The notes below the pieces were generated by a model. That model saw only the letters and a list, made by a program, of their open reading frames with translations, made no database searches and had not been told where the DNA came from. A program made the translations under genes and the position numbers. Of a stretch of DNA of 64,000 bases, positions 10,198-20,499 are shown one piece after another. Every line of letters begins with the position of its first letter. Positions within the stretch are counted from its first letter, which is position 1. Origin of the DNA: Tenrec ecaudatus. Lineage: Eukaryota; Chordata; Mammalia; Afrosoricida; Tenrecidae. The stretch lies in contig NC_134541.1 in assembly GCF_050624435.1 (NCBI RefSeq), positions 12,786,995 to 12,850,994 of the forward strand, read 5' to 3'.

Positions 10198-10342
10198 AGG
10201 AGCCTCCAGTAGGGTAAGCGTTGGGCTGCTAACCGAATCGAAAGGTCAGCAGTTCAAACCCACCCGCCACTCCATAGGGAAAGGATGAGGCTGTCTGCTC
10301 CCATAAATATGTACAGCCTCAGAAACTCTACATAGGAGGAGT
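10198..10342 (+). mobile_element. AfroSINE, first of a tandem pair
   Basis: GGAGCCTCCAGTAGGGTAAG, CGTTGGGCTGCTAACCG and GGTCAGCAGTTCAAACCCAC, then the body through CAGCCTCAGAAACTCTACAT. Lacks the usual 3' end. Confidence 0.85.
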
Positions 10343-10490
10343 ATGAGTTTGGAACCACCAGCCTCTCCTCGGGAGAAAGACAAGACTTGCTTACTCCCGT
10401 CAGGAGTTACGTCTTCGCAACCCACAGGGACAGTTCTACTCTGTGCTAAGGGCCGCTCTGAGCCGGCATCGACTCGATGGCAGTGGTCTA
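10343..10490 (+). mobile_element. AfroSINE, second of a tandem pair
   Basis: Begins in the middle of the element at GGAACCACCAGCCTCTCCTC and runs to CGACTCGATGGCAGTGG. With the preceding copy it may be one element with a duplicated middle or two fused insertions. Confidence 0.85.
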
Positions 10491-10493
10491 GAT

Positions 10494-10631
10494 CAGCTGT
10501 TCTCAACCTGTGGGTCGAGACCCCTTGGGAGTGGAACGATCGCCTGATTCATAACAGTAGCAAAATGACAGTGATGAAGTAGCAACGAAAATAATGTTGT
10601 GTCGCGGCATCAGGAAGAGGGAGAACCGCTG
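10494..10631 (+). mobile_element. SPIN-like nonautonomous hAT transposon
   Basis: Terminal inverted repeats CAGCTGTTCTCAACCTGTGG and the complement of AGGGAGAACCGCTG bound a 138-bp element. It contains ATTCATAACAGTAGCAAAAT and GAAGTAGCAACGAAAATAAT, hallmarks of the SPIN nonautonomous family. Flanking 8-bp sequences GTCTAGAT and CCCTAGAT form an imperfect target-site duplication with the CTAGAT core. SPIN entered several tetrapod lineages by horizontal transfer and is known in tenrec. Confidence 0.85.
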
Positions 10632-10639
10632 CCCTAGAT

Positions 10640-11032
10640 GCATACGTGAGTTGGAACGGACTTGGTGGCGGGGCGCTTGGTTTTGAGTTAGATGGAGCTC
10701 AGTCGGAGTTATCTCAATGACTCTGCACTTCAAGCCCCACGGTTTTTAGGCACTTGTGCACACCACAGCCCTGAGCTGTTGATTTCGTCACTGCCAGGGT
10801 CTTTATGGCCGCTGGTTTTGTCCAAGTCCCCGACGTTACAGAGACAGTATTGTGGCAAATAGCATTTGGGAACCTCCATTCTTCTGAGAATGACGCCTTA
10901 ATGAAAGGCAGAGAGAGAGGAAAATCACAAAAGGCTTCTACTCTGGTGCTGATGACGGTGTGGGTGGTGTGGCTGATGATGTTGCCATTCGAGGTAGAAA
11001 ATGTACAAAATAATTTTGCTGTTTCAGGAAAA
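10640..11032. other. Intergenic stretch, no gene seen
   Basis: Unique-looking DNA; a possible remnant of the AfroSINE tail lies at 10645-10690. No gene. Confidence 0.45.
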
Positions 11033-11222
11033 ACCCTCTGCCACCAAGTCAACTCCAACACAGAGCAACCCTACAGGACAGGGTAATAGAACTGCTCCTT
11101 AGGAAGGCCATTCCTTCTGAAACAGGAGCCTCAGCTTTCTCCCTCAAAGCAGCTGGTGGGTTCGAACAGTCAGCCTTGCAGTTAAGTATCCCAATACTTA
11201 TCCCGCTGAGCTACCAGGGCAC
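11033..11222 (-). mobile_element. AfroSINE, near full length
   Basis: CTGCCACCAAGTCAACTCCA, CAACCCTACAGGACAGGGTA, AAAGCAGCTGGTGGGTTCGA and GAGCTACCAGGGCACC in complementary order. Confidence 0.88.
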
Positions 11223-11335
11223 CTCAATTTCATTGTGTTGATATCATCTAATAAATGTGCCCTTTCCAATTACACTTACCACACATCACTCTAGGACTGA
11301 AATAGCTAATAAATATTATTAAGGATACTGTGTAA

Positions 11336-11507
11336 GGAGCCCTGGTGATGCTGTCAGGTTGCACTGCTAACCACAAGGTCAGCAGTTCAAATCCAACAGT
11401 AGTGCCAGAGGAGAAAGATGAGGCTGTCTGCTTCTGTGAAGATTTACAGTCTCAGAAAAACCTATAGAGAGTTGCTATCGCTTGGGGTCAAGTTGATGTC
11501 AGAGGGT
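11336..11507 (+). mobile_element. AfroSINE, near full length
   Basis: Starts GGAGCCCTGGTGATGCTGTC, has the box B region AAGGTCAGCAGTTCAAATCC and ends near GTCAAGTTGATGTCAGAGGG. Confidence 0.9.
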
Positions 11508-11734
11508 TTGAAGCAAGAAGTTTCTGTGGTGTGGAACACTATGACTTCCACGCTGGAGGACACCAGCCCTAGTGACCACTGTGCCTCCCTGCCACCACGC
11601 GGCTCTTCTCTGTCTCTCCCTCCTGTTCCTCTGTCCCTCCCTCAGTGTCTCTGGCAGGCTCTTCTCTACATACTCGCCCTAGGGGACCATGTCTCTTCTT
11701 CACTGCCAGCCGCTCTGTCGATTTTTTTTTTCAT

Positions 11735-12465
11735 TTGTGAAAGACCCGTTTCGGTATGGATTACATCTCCACATAAAGAACTCGAGAATCTTCGCCACTG
11801 GGGCAATCAGCAGCATCCTGATCAGCAGAGAGAAGACGGTCATCTGCAAGGATTCCGTTGCACTTGGATCCACCATCAACTCAGCAGACCCAGCGTCGGT
11901 GGGTGCTTCCATCAGGCCCCTGACGCCTAAGACCTCTTTCAAGTGTTGAAAAGCAAGGATGTCACGCTGAACACTTCAGGTGCGCCTGACCCACGTTGCG
12001 CTGTTTGCAGCCACCTGGTCTGCACAGAAACACAGGACAGCGAGGATCAAAGACCCAAGAAGGCCTGATATCTGTGGATTCTGGTGTCGGTGAAGAATAT
12101 TCAGTAGACCGTGAACCGTCAGAGGAATGAAGGAATGGGTCTTGGAAGAAATACAGCCAGAACAATCTTTAGAAGCGAGAATGGAGAGATGTCCTCTCGC
12201 GTACTTTGGACGTGTCAGGAGAGAGCCCCTTCCCTGGAGAAGGACATCGTGCTTGGCAAAGGAGAGGGGCAGCAAGAAAGAGGCAGGTCCTCAACCAGAT
12301 GGACTGGCACGGTGGCTGCGACAACAGGCTGGGCATGGCGGCGACTGTGCGATGTCGCAGCCCGCGCCGGGCTGTGTTCTGTCCTGCCGTGCCTACTGAC
12401 CAGTGGATGCGTAGGAACCAACTGCACTGCCGCAAGCAGCAACACCCACACGAGCATTTTCTAAG
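11735..12465 (+). mobile_element. RTE-type LINE, reverse-transcriptase C-terminal half
   Basis: Translation near 11758-11880 reads HIKNSRIFATGAISS and KDSVALGSTINSAD, matching the thumb region of RTE reverse transcriptases. Downstream, GTGTTGAAAAGCAAGGATG, GAAGAAATACAGCCAGAACA, TACTTTGGACGTGTCAGG, GGAGAAGGACATCGTGCTTG and GGCTGCGACAACAGGCTGGG continue in order to the 3' end. Frameshifts and stops make it dead. The longest RTE piece in the window. Confidence 0.8.
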
Positions 12466-12589
12466 GTGCAAGTCTGCGGCCTCCTAATTCGCTTGAAACT
12501 CTCCTCCAGACCCCCCTCCTCTCTCCGACGGCCTGGGTGGGAGGCCAGGGAGGAAGCCACAGTTCCTCCAGTCCAGGGGTCCACGCCGC

Positions 12590-12870
12590 CGGCAGACAGC
12601 GCTAGATAAGGTTAACCAAGGACAGCCAGGTGTGACCCCAGCCGAGTGCTCCCTCCCTGGGTGGGGGCGGTGCCTGGCATCCAGGGGGCGTGCGGATTGG
12701 TCTACGCCAAATAAGGCCCTCTCCTTCCGCCGCGTGATTGGCTCAGGTTGGGCATGGATCTTTATGGCCATTGAGATGGATGGGGGAGCGGGCAGTCTGC
12801 CAAAGGCCTTCTGGGAATGGCCTCTTCCTCTTTAAGTGCGCCCATAAGGGCCTTTTCCTGCCTGGCCATG
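12590..12870. promoter_or_regulatory. Candidate enhancer with CArG and CCAAT motifs
   Basis: Non-repetitive block between RTE and L2 relics. Visible motifs: AGATAAGG (GATA), GTTAACC, a perfect serum-response CArG box CCAAATAAGG (12707-12716), two inverted CCAAT boxes (GATTGG near 12695 and 12736), CTTTATGGCCATTG, a CArG-like CCCATAAGGG (12841-12850) and a YY1-like CCATGGCGG near 12866. Such clustering is typical of SRF-driven regulatory DNA. No start site or gene is visible. Function is inferred. Confidence 0.4.
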
Positions 12871-12984
12871 GCGGTGTGAGGAAGCGAAGATGCCAGGATC
12901 ATTCGGCAGCTATCACGGGGCTATGCAAAACCATGGGAAAGGAAGAACCTGGGGTCTCGATGACACCAGCCCCCACCTTGCCCA

Positions 12985-13960
12985 CCTTTACTCATTCAGC
13001 AAGGCTTTCTTGAGCGCTGCCCCTGTGTCACGCCCAGTGACCAGGGAGGGTCGACAGGAGACCTGCCTGCCATTCTGGCAGCTGAGCAAGCAGGAAGAGA
13101 AGGCCGTGCTGAGTCCACACCGTGCAGCCCACAGACGTGGGACCCCAGGGGATCAGGGGCACTGACCAGAGAGGGCCTCGGGTGGGGTTTCCAACACGCA
13201 GAGCCGAGCCCGCTGGTGGTGGGGTCACGTGAATGACCGAGGAAGCCCTTAATCTTGGAAGATGGGAAGCTGGACAAGGCAGGAAGGAGCCAGGCAAGGA
13301 TGTGGTCTGAGCCGGACCCCACAGCCCGGGGCTGGGGAGGGGTTTCTGCAATGGGAATGACCCTACAGAGTTGCGCACCCTCCCACCCACCCCCAAACTC
13401 AAAGGGCCGAGCTTCAGGGTCCCAGGGCTGGCTGATCATGGGCTGTGTCCACTCGCTCTGTTTGAGGGACACGGACCTTCCAGGGAAGGCAGTACCTGCT
13501 CATGAACACAAATCTCCATAAAGGGACTGGCTAGGGGTGCTTAGCAGCCAACATTGTGGGGCAGCTGGGAGCGGGTGCAGGGCCCATTGAGGGGGGCCAG
13601 GGAGCGGCGAATTAGGTAGGTGAGGAGGAGAGAGGAGAGCATCCCAGTTAGGGGAACAGCACGTGCCAAGGGCTTGAGGTGGGAAGGAACAAGAAGTCCC
13701 AAGCAGCTCTAGCAGAGTGAGAGTATTCAAGAGCTGCCCCAGAGACAGTGAGGGGAGCCGGCCCTCAGGCAGCTACTTTGAGGTTGGTGTTTGTTCTGCG
13801 GGCAGTGGGGGACCTTGGGAGGCTGTTGAACAAGACGGAACAGGATCCAGCTTAGGTCTTTAAAGGGGCCTTCAGACTAAAACTGGGAGCAGGGGTCCAG
13901 TGGAGGCTGTCGTGCACGGGCTGGGCTCCCGTAGGGTCCCCATGCCGTGGTCTGGTGCTT
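12985..13960 (-). mobile_element. L2 LINE fragment(s), long
   Basis: Complement-of-L2 landmarks run from TTTACTCATTCAGCAAGGCT through AGGAACAGCACGTGCC-like text (GGGGAACAGCACGTGCCAAG), CTTGGGAGGCTGTTGAACAA and GTCCAGTGGAGGCTG. Probably one insertion decayed into pieces; the 13165-13560 part is weakly supported. Confidence 0.6.
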
Positions 13961-14044
13961 CTCAAGATGTGGACACAGCCTGGTCCACGGGCCGTCGTAA
14001 CACATGGCGTGGAGTTCTCCCTCTCCCTGCAGACACCCTGCCGC

Positions 14045-14200
14045 TGTCTGACTCACTGTGGCCCTGCAGGACAGAGCCCGACTGCCTCGTCGGGTTTCCA
14101 AGACCAAAGCAGACGGCCCCAGCTTTCTCCCACGGAGTGGCTGCTGGGGGTTCTTGGCTGACCACTTTACCAGTGCACCCCCCCAGGGCTCCTTGTGTCT
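14045..14200 (-). mobile_element. AfroSINE
   Basis: TGACTCACTGTGGCCCTGCA, CTTTCTCCCACGGAGTGGCT and CCCCCCAGGGCTCCTTG in complementary order. Abuts a second minus-strand copy. Confidence 0.8.
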
Positions 14201-14209
14201 CCCCCTCAC

Positions 14210-14400
14210 TTATGTGATACCACGGACGCCACTCTGACTCCTGGAGACCCTACAGCACCCGGTAGACCTGCCCCTGGGGGGTCCTGAGATGGTAATTCTT
14301 GGTGGGAGTAGAAAGCCTCCTCTTTCTCCCTCAGAGTGGCTGGTGGTTTTGAACTGCTGACCTTGCAGCCCAACGTGTCCCCCCAGGACTCAGAGTCTAG
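14210..14400 (-). mobile_element. AfroSINE
   Basis: CCACTCTGACTCCTGGAGAC, GTAGAAAGCCTCCTCTTTCT and GGTTTTGAACTGCTGACCTT. Same strand as the preceding copy, so the pair is head to tail. Confidence 0.85.
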
Positions 14401-14849
14401 CAGGACTTGTCTTCCCACCGCAGACCCAAAAGTTCGTGTGATTCGCTTTATCTAGGTGGACAGGGTCCAAACTTCAGGCCTTTGTCTCAGCGCCTCCTGC
14501 CTGTGCTGGAGTGAAGCCGTGGCACCTTCCCCTGAGGTGTGCGTCAGGGGCCCGCTCAGGGAGTTCTGGTGTGATCGGTGCCCTGGATCTGTCTTCTATC
14601 CTGTAAGGAGACTTCCACCCCCACCTCAGAGGGTCCCAGGACACAGGGAAGCGCCAGGCAGCTAGGGTCTGTCATCATCACAGTGAAGGCCCCCCACACC
14701 CTGCCCTGACTGGAGGAGACACATGGGAACCCTGTCATACCTCAGGACGCACTTTCGGGTCACCGTTCCTAAGAAAGCAGTATTGTTCCCAAGGTCTCTC
14801 ATCTCCACTCAGTTCCTGGCTCTCTCCTGCTGGGCAGGACGCTGCCCTC
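14401..14849. other. Intergenic stretch, no gene seen
   Basis: GC-rich unique DNA without recognised features. Confidence 0.5.
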
Positions 14850-14955
14850 TGTGACCTCCAGGTCCAGAGAGGGGCAGGGACTTACCCAAGGCCACCCGGC
14901 ACATCCTGACAGAGCTGAGGCAAGGCCACATCTGCCTGTGCTGTTATCAGTGGCT
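14850..14955 (-). mobile_element. MIR SINE fragment
   Basis: AGGTCCAGAGAGGGGCAGGG and ACTTACCCAAGGCCACCCGG resemble the MIR complement. Confidence 0.6.
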
Positions 14956-15125
14956 GGAGGCTCACGGCCCAACAGGATACCTGGGGCTCCTGATACGGGG
15001 CCTGTGGTCCAGCCAGGATATCATCGAGAGGCGATTCTCACCAGTGATTCATTTCAACATCACATGGAGGGCGGAGTGGGGTGGGTGGAGGGAGGCTCAG
15101 CAGGCTCCCATGTAGGCGGGACCTC

Positions 15126-15327
15126 CAAAAACTTCACTGCCATCGAATCCAGTCTGACTCATAGCAATCCTATAAGACAGAGCAGAACTAACCATGGGGT
15201 TCTGAGCCTATAATCCTATAAGGAAAAGAAAGCCTCGTCTTTCTCCTGCGGGGCCACTGGAGGTTTTGAACTGCTGACTGTGCAGTGAGCAGCCCAATGC
15301 ATAACACTATGACACCAGGGCTCCTCC
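15126..15327 (-). mobile_element. AfroSINE, near full length
   Basis: TTCACTGCCATCGAATCCAG, TGACTCATAGCAATCCTATA, AAAGCCTCGTCTTTCTCCTG and ACACCAGGGCTCCTCC. One of the best preserved minus-strand copies. Confidence 0.92.
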
Positions 15328-15457
15328 GGGAGGAACCGACATGGTAAGCACCGGCCAGGCCGCCTCCTGGACAGTCACTGGCTCACTTGAGAGCAACTGC
15401 TGAGTGTCAGGTCCTCTAGAGGGAAGCTGCAATTCAGGGCTGAGGCCTGAACTTTGT

Positions 15458-15751
15458 GCGCACGGGAACGAGAGCTGGGTACACACAAGAATGAAAACTG
15501 TGTACACAGGGGTGAGAGCTGTGTCTACACAGACGAGAACTTTGTACACACAGGGACGACGACTGTGTTCACATAGAGATGAGAGTTGTGTGTACACAGG
15601 GACGGGAACTGTGAGCACACTGTACTGGGAATAGAACTGTGTACACACAGGAATGGGAAGTGTGAATACACAGGCACTAGAACTGTGTACACACCGGGAC
15701 AAGCCCTAAGAGATGATGGAGGAAGAATGCACCAGGAGAGGAACAGCCTCT
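15458..15751. repeat. Minisatellite with ~28-bp unit (copy 1)
   Basis: About ten imperfect units of the type GAACTGTGTACACACAGG with a variable 8-10 base spacer (GACGAGA, AATGGGA and similar). The right 211 bases (15541-15751), which include non-repeat flank GATGATGGAGGAAGAATGCA, recur at 17567-17777. Confidence 0.9.
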
Positions 15752-16959
15752 GCAAATGTCCTGGGGTCAGGTGGATGTGGAATGTTTGAGAAATGGCAAT
15801 AAGTCTTGTCTGGGGGGAGGGCTAGGAGAAGGAGCCAAAAAGGTGAACAGAAGCAAATCACAAGGAGTCCAGCAAGACACGGGGCTTGGCAATTAGCTTT
15901 TGGGAGCCATGTGGAGCTGCAGGCAGAGGTGGGTGGGCGTGATGAGAGTGGAGTCCTAAGACTCACTTTGGCTGCTGTGCCAGGTGGAGGCAGGACCTGA
16001 GCAAGCCTGTGGCCCAGGTCCAGCCCCCCTGGTCTCACCCCTTCCAACCTTTGGGGCCAGCAGGCCAGTCCCAGGACACACATGGCCTCCTGTCTGTTCC
16101 CTCACCCCCCTGCAGCTAGACCTCCTGGGGAACATTCCAGGTGGGGATTATCGCAGCTCCAGGCACTAATTAGCTGGGTTTCGCTGCAGGTCTTCCCTGC
16201 TCTGGCTCCCACAGGACCCCCTGGGGAGACAACCGCCAGGTACACTGTCCCCAGGGGGGTGAGGGATGAGAAGTAAGGGGCCTGAGCTGTGCCAAGGGCT
16301 GGAACCCAGAGTGGACAGAGTGTCCATTCCCCAAGTCCTAGGGTGGGTGTGAACACGAGACCCCCCAATTCCTAGACACCCAACCTCCCCCCGCAGCCCA
16401 GGGCACCTGCTGGAGCCCGCCCAGCCCCCACCACCAGCATCTCCGCCCCACAGCTCCCTGCCTCCTTCCTCCCGACACAGGCTCTTTGTCTCTGCCAACT
16501 TTCTCCCCCGTCTCTGTGTATGTGTCCCTGTGTCCCCCTACAACCCTGAGCCACCGCCACCACCACCACCTTTTCCCTTCCTCTGTCTCTCTCTCTCTTC
16601 CACTCCCTGCCCCCATCCACCACCCAGCCCCAGCCCCCACCTACCCACCCCAGCCCTCCAGCTCCAGCCGGAAGCATGATACAGGTGTGTTCCCACCAGG
16701 CCCCTCAGGGCCCAGGCTGGGCTGAGTGTCCCCGTCAGCCTCCAGGCAGGGGAGTGCCAGGGTGCCTGCACCCACCACTCCAAACCTGCCGGTTTTTCCA
16801 GCTCAGCCCCACCCCAGACCTGGCTGCCCCCTCCCCTGGGACCTACCCACCCTGCCAAGCGGGGCTTCTCCTAGGTGACTCTGCTGCCAGAAGGCAAAGT
16901 GAGAGTTGATTACCTACCAAGGCCTCTAGCCCAGTCCAGGCCCAAAGGGCCACAACATC
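15752..16959. other. Intergenic stretch, no gene seen
   Basis: GC-rich unique DNA. A short block at 16130-16190 (AACATTCCAGGTGGGGATTA, GGCACTAATTAGCTGGG) has STAT- and homeodomain-like motifs but nothing more. Short CCACCA and TCTC runs lie at 16555-16600. Confidence 0.45.
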
Positions 16960-17085
16960 CCCACGTACAGATGGTGACACTGAGACTCAGAGAGGGCCCC
17001 GCCCCCTGGTTGAAAATCACACGGCTCACCAGGGTCCAACTGGAACCCAGGACTGGGGAGAGGAGTTCCAACATCAGAGGGGGTT
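16960..17085 (-). mobile_element. MIR SINE fragment
   Basis: TACAGATGGTGACACTGAGA, CTCAGAGAGGGCCC, AAAATCACACGGCTCACCAG and CTGGAACCCAGGACTG follow the MIR complement. Confidence 0.85.
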
Positions 17086-17566
17086 CTGATGCAGTTAGCC
17101 CCCCTTCCACAACCAACAGCTGCACCTGAGCAGCTCCTGGTTTCTGTGGGTCCTTCCATCACATCCATGCGTGTACACGTTTCTCACAGTGGTGCAGCTG
17201 AATTCTGGTCCAGCTTTCCCATCCAGCAACATCAAAACCTTCTTCCTTATTTCTAACACCTCCCTGGTCCTCCTGGAAGTGGGTGAGACAATCCGATTCC
17301 CTAAGCCCACTGGGAGCCCCTACAGCCAGCAGAAGCCCCAGGGCAGGCATCCCGGAATCTGCATTTGTCGCAAGCAACCAGGAAAGAGAGCTGAATGGAA
17401 CCGTGGTCCAGAGGCTGGTGTCAAGCTGGGTTCCGGGGGCCCGGGGCCGAGCCTGCCCATCGCCCCTTTGCCCCGTCCTATGAGGAGGCTCTGAGGAGCA
17501 GAAGGACCCTGTTGCTGCTGTGTGGTTGCAGTTGTATTTGAGTGAATTTCCACTCACTGTGGATGC
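17086..17566. other. Intergenic stretch, no gene seen
   Basis: Unique-looking DNA; nothing recognised. Confidence 0.5.
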
Positions 17567-17777
17567 TTTGTACACATAGGGACGACAACTGTGTTCACAT
17601 AGAGATGAGAGCTGTGTGTACACAGAGACGGGAACTGTGAGCACACTGTACTGGGAACAGAACTGTGTACACACAGGAATGGGAACTGTGAATACACAGG
17701 CACTAGAACTGTGTACACATAGGGACAAGCTCTAAGAGATGATGGAGGAAGAATGCACCAGGAGAGGAACAGCCTCT
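17567..17777. repeat. Minisatellite with ~28-bp unit (copy 2, duplicated segment)
   Basis: Same length (211 bases) and same order of variant units as 15541-15751, with nine substitutions and no gap, i.e. about 96% identity. The units left of 15541 are absent here. The non-repeat flank GATGATGGAGGAAGAATGCA is included. Confidence 0.92.
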
Positions 17778-17782
17778 CTCTG

Positions 17783-17985
17783 GGTTTATATCTTGTAGGG
17801 CAGAGTGGAATGGCCCCATTGGGTTTATACCTTGTAGGATGGAGTGTAATGGCCCCATTGGATTTTCAAGGCTGTAATCTTTATGGAAGCAGATTACCAC
17901 ATCTTTCTGCCTCGAAGCCGCTGGTGCATGCGAACAGCCAACCTTTGGATTAGCAGATAAGCAGTCCACCTCTTTCCCACCAGGT
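17783..17985 (-). mobile_element. AfroSINE, older variant with internal duplication
   Basis: AAGGCTGTAATCTTTATGGA, CTTTCTGCCTCGAAGCCGCT and CTTTCCCACCAGG mark the minus-strand copy. Its 3' side holds a doubled GGGTTTATANCTTGTAGG unit followed by AATGGCCCCATTGG. The ATCTTTATGG variant differs from most copies in the window. Confidence 0.75.
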
Positions 17986-18264
17986 CACCTGGACAAGGAG
18001 AAAAAGCTTCCTGGAAGTGGAAAGACAACTGGTCGGTAAGGAACCCAAGGTACAAGAAGTAATGAGACCAGCCCACAACTCCAGAGGCCTTGGGGTTAAT
18101 ATGATGGGGCTCCAGAGAGTTGGTGGGGAAATTCTATGATCTTTTAATCCGACTTTCTCAATAACTTTATGAAGCAAGGTTGGGCCTGAACCCACGTCTC
18201 TTAAGCTTCTAGGCCAGGCATCTTCTGTTGCTTCTGCTCACTGTGAGGCAGTCTCTATGAGCTG

Positions 18265-18640
18265 TCCATCTACTCATGCCCACCTTTCCTGCCCAATTAT
18301 CCACCTACCCACCCATTAGTCATCCATTGATCCATCCACTAATCCCACCCACAAACCCACCTACCCATCCATCCTTCCAACCAGCCATCTCTCCACCCAT
18401 CCACCCATACAGCCATTCACCCATTCATCCCATCCGTCCTCCTAGCCATCCATCTAACCACCCACTCACCCAACCTAATTAATTATTCACCTGCCTATCA
18501 GTCGATCCGTCCATCCAATCATCACTCCTCTATCTGTTCACTGTTCACACCATCACCCACCCAACAGTCCATCCACCTATCTATCCATTTCTGTCTGTAG
18601 ATAGAATCGCTCATCCACTCACTCACCCTCCATCCAGTAC
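18265..18640. repeat. Degenerate (CCAT)n / (CCAC)n tetranucleotide tract
   Basis: Long imperfect array of CCATCCAC-type units, interspersed with CCACCCAT and CATC variants. Confidence 0.9.
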
Positions 18641-18990
18641 TCCCTGAGCCCCTACCAGGTGCCAGGCATTCAGGTACTAGGTACTGCGAACATAGCAGAC
18701 CCGTTCATTCCCTGTAGGAGAGGGAGAGGGAGTCAGTAGACAGGTAATCACACACATATAGACCTTCAATGGGAGAGATTTCTGCTGTGACAGCCATGCC
18801 CAAGAATTTAGGGCAGCAGCCGGGAGGTCAGCGAAGGCCTCCTGGGGAGAGGACCATCTCATCTGAGAATGAGGCCCTCTGTGGGCATGGGTCACATAAA
18901 AGGGATGTGAATGGCTTTCCCTGAGGCTGGAGCAACATGGAGGAAAGCCTAAGAGTAGGAGGAGGGCGGAGGAGTTGGCAGGAGTGGGGG
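18641..18990 (-). mobile_element. L2 LINE fragment
   Basis: CCCTGAGCCCCTACCAGGTG, CCAGGCATTCAGGTACTAGG, AGCGAAGGCCTCCTGGGGAG and ATCTGAGAATGAGGCC are L2 complement landmarks. Confidence 0.75.
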
Positions 18991-19429
18991 AGAGGTGCCA
19001 GTGCCCAGAGAAGTGGGGGAGAGGTGGCATGGATGGACATGTACACAGCCATGTGTCTCCTGGGGCCCAGCTAGGAGGTGGAGAACCACAGTGGAATGGG
19101 CCACCAGACCCAGGAAACCTGTCCTGGAGAGGCGCTGGACATCTGGGAGGCTCTGCTTGGGTCCCCCCCTCAACTCGTGCCCCTTTCTTCAGGACAGCCC
19201 GCCAGGCCTGCCCTCCAGTAGCTCCCTGCCCCCACCAGGGCTTGGATGGTCAATCCTGGCCGCCCACCTGCCAGCTTCTTCCACGCACCTGCCCCCAGGT
19301 GCCCCCACCGCAGGAGCTTCCTGTCATGCGGGTCCTCAGCTCATCTGGAGACACCAGCAGAGGCAGGCGGGAACCCCAGCAAAGCCAAGGAGAGCGCTTC
19401 TATGTCCCTCCTGCTGCTGGCTCCTCCTG
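18991..19429. other. Intergenic stretch, no gene seen
   Basis: Overlapping open frames of about 200 codons exist in two frames here, but they are GC-driven, mutually overlapping and lack any family motif. Confidence 0.5.
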
Positions 19430-19590
19430 GATACCCCCAGGAAGCAGGGCCCCTCCTCAGCCTTTGCACACACTGTGCCCTCTGGCCCTGGGCTTCCCAG
19501 GGGCTTTCCCAGACTCCCTCACTCTCTGCTTACATATGACTTTCTTTTGGAAAGCTTTTCTGACCTCTCTAGCTAAAGGCAGCTAATCTC
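19430..19590 (+). mobile_element. L2 LINE fragment
   Basis: CTCCTCAGCCTTTGCACACA, TGCCCTCTGGCCCTGGGCTT and GGAAAGCTTTTCTGACC match the L2 3' region. Confidence 0.65.
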
Positions 19591-19690
19591 AATCTCTTTC
19601 TCTCTGTGTGTCTCTGTCTCTTTCTCCTCTCTTCATCTCTCCCTCTCCCTCTCTCCCCTTCTCCTCTCTTCTCCTCTTTCCCCACTCTAT
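19591..19690. repeat. CT-rich low-complexity tract
   Basis: Almost pure pyrimidine with TCTC and CTCCC motifs. Confidence 0.85.
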
Positions 19691-20499
19691 CTTTCTCTAT
19701 AGCTGGCATCTCCTGGCAGACTGCATCCCCGGCATAAATGAGTAAAGACTCCATGAACACGGGGCATTTTGCTGTCCTGTCCCCTGTGCTGTACCCGGAG
19801 CTCAGCTAAGTGCACGGCAGGTGAGGCGTGCTGGACTCGGAGCCTGCTGTGTGGCCAGCTCTGGGTCACAGATTCCATAGAGAACAAAACAACATGAGAA
19901 ATCGCCCCAGAGGTCTTGCGCCAAGGACCTCATCCAACCCCTGGGACCTCGGGACCACATCAGAGAGCCTGCTCCTCCCAGGGCCCTGCGCCTCCCCCAC
20001 TGGGCCAGAATGCACCTCGCTGGACCCTCAGTTTAGTTTACCAGCACCAGTTTTTTGTTTTGTTCTGTTTCTTCTCTGCTGCTGCCACTCGTTCACTTGA
20101 CAGACACTTCCTTGGCACCAGGTGAACTCCCAGGGCGACCACAGAAGGCTCTCAAGGGTGCCTCAGGACAAACAGGGACAGGTCCCAGTGTCACGGCAGG
20201 TGGGAGGCCACTTGCCACTTGCCATTTGGTCAATTCTCCATGATAACTTGTGGCGACCTCACATATCAGAGAACAGAACGTTGCCTGGTCGCATGTCTGT
20301 GTCCATTTCCATGCCTGTCTGTCCATCTCTCTCACCCAGGGCTTCCTGCATCTGGGTTAGCCTTCCTCTGCACCAACCCCCAAGTCCTTTCCAGCAAGTC
20401 GTCTGTCCTGGTCACACGTTCCAAGTCAATGAGTTGAAGCCTCACCGCCCTAACATCTAAGACTATTCAGGTGGCTTTTATGAGACCGATGCAGCCACG
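19691..20499. other. Intergenic stretch, no gene seen
   Basis: Unique-looking DNA. Nothing beyond short TTTTG runs near 20050-20075. Confidence 0.45.

Noticed and set aside
11418..11949. Possible processed pseudogene
   Set aside because: The readable part matches the reverse-transcriptase thumb region of an RTE LINE (KDSVALGSTINSAD and following blocks), not a host gene.
15458..15751. CRISPR-like regular repeats
   Set aside because: Units are contiguous and imperfect without unique spacers, and the sequence is clearly mammalian. It is a minisatellite.
15307..15755. Minus-strand frames with repeating VCTQ/VYT text
   Set aside because: These are translations of the 28-bp minisatellite; the repeat unit length and composition keep frames open by chance.
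18975..19586. Two overlapping ~200-codon plus-strand frames
   Set aside because: They overlap in different frames, run into an L2 relic at the right end and show no protein-family motif.
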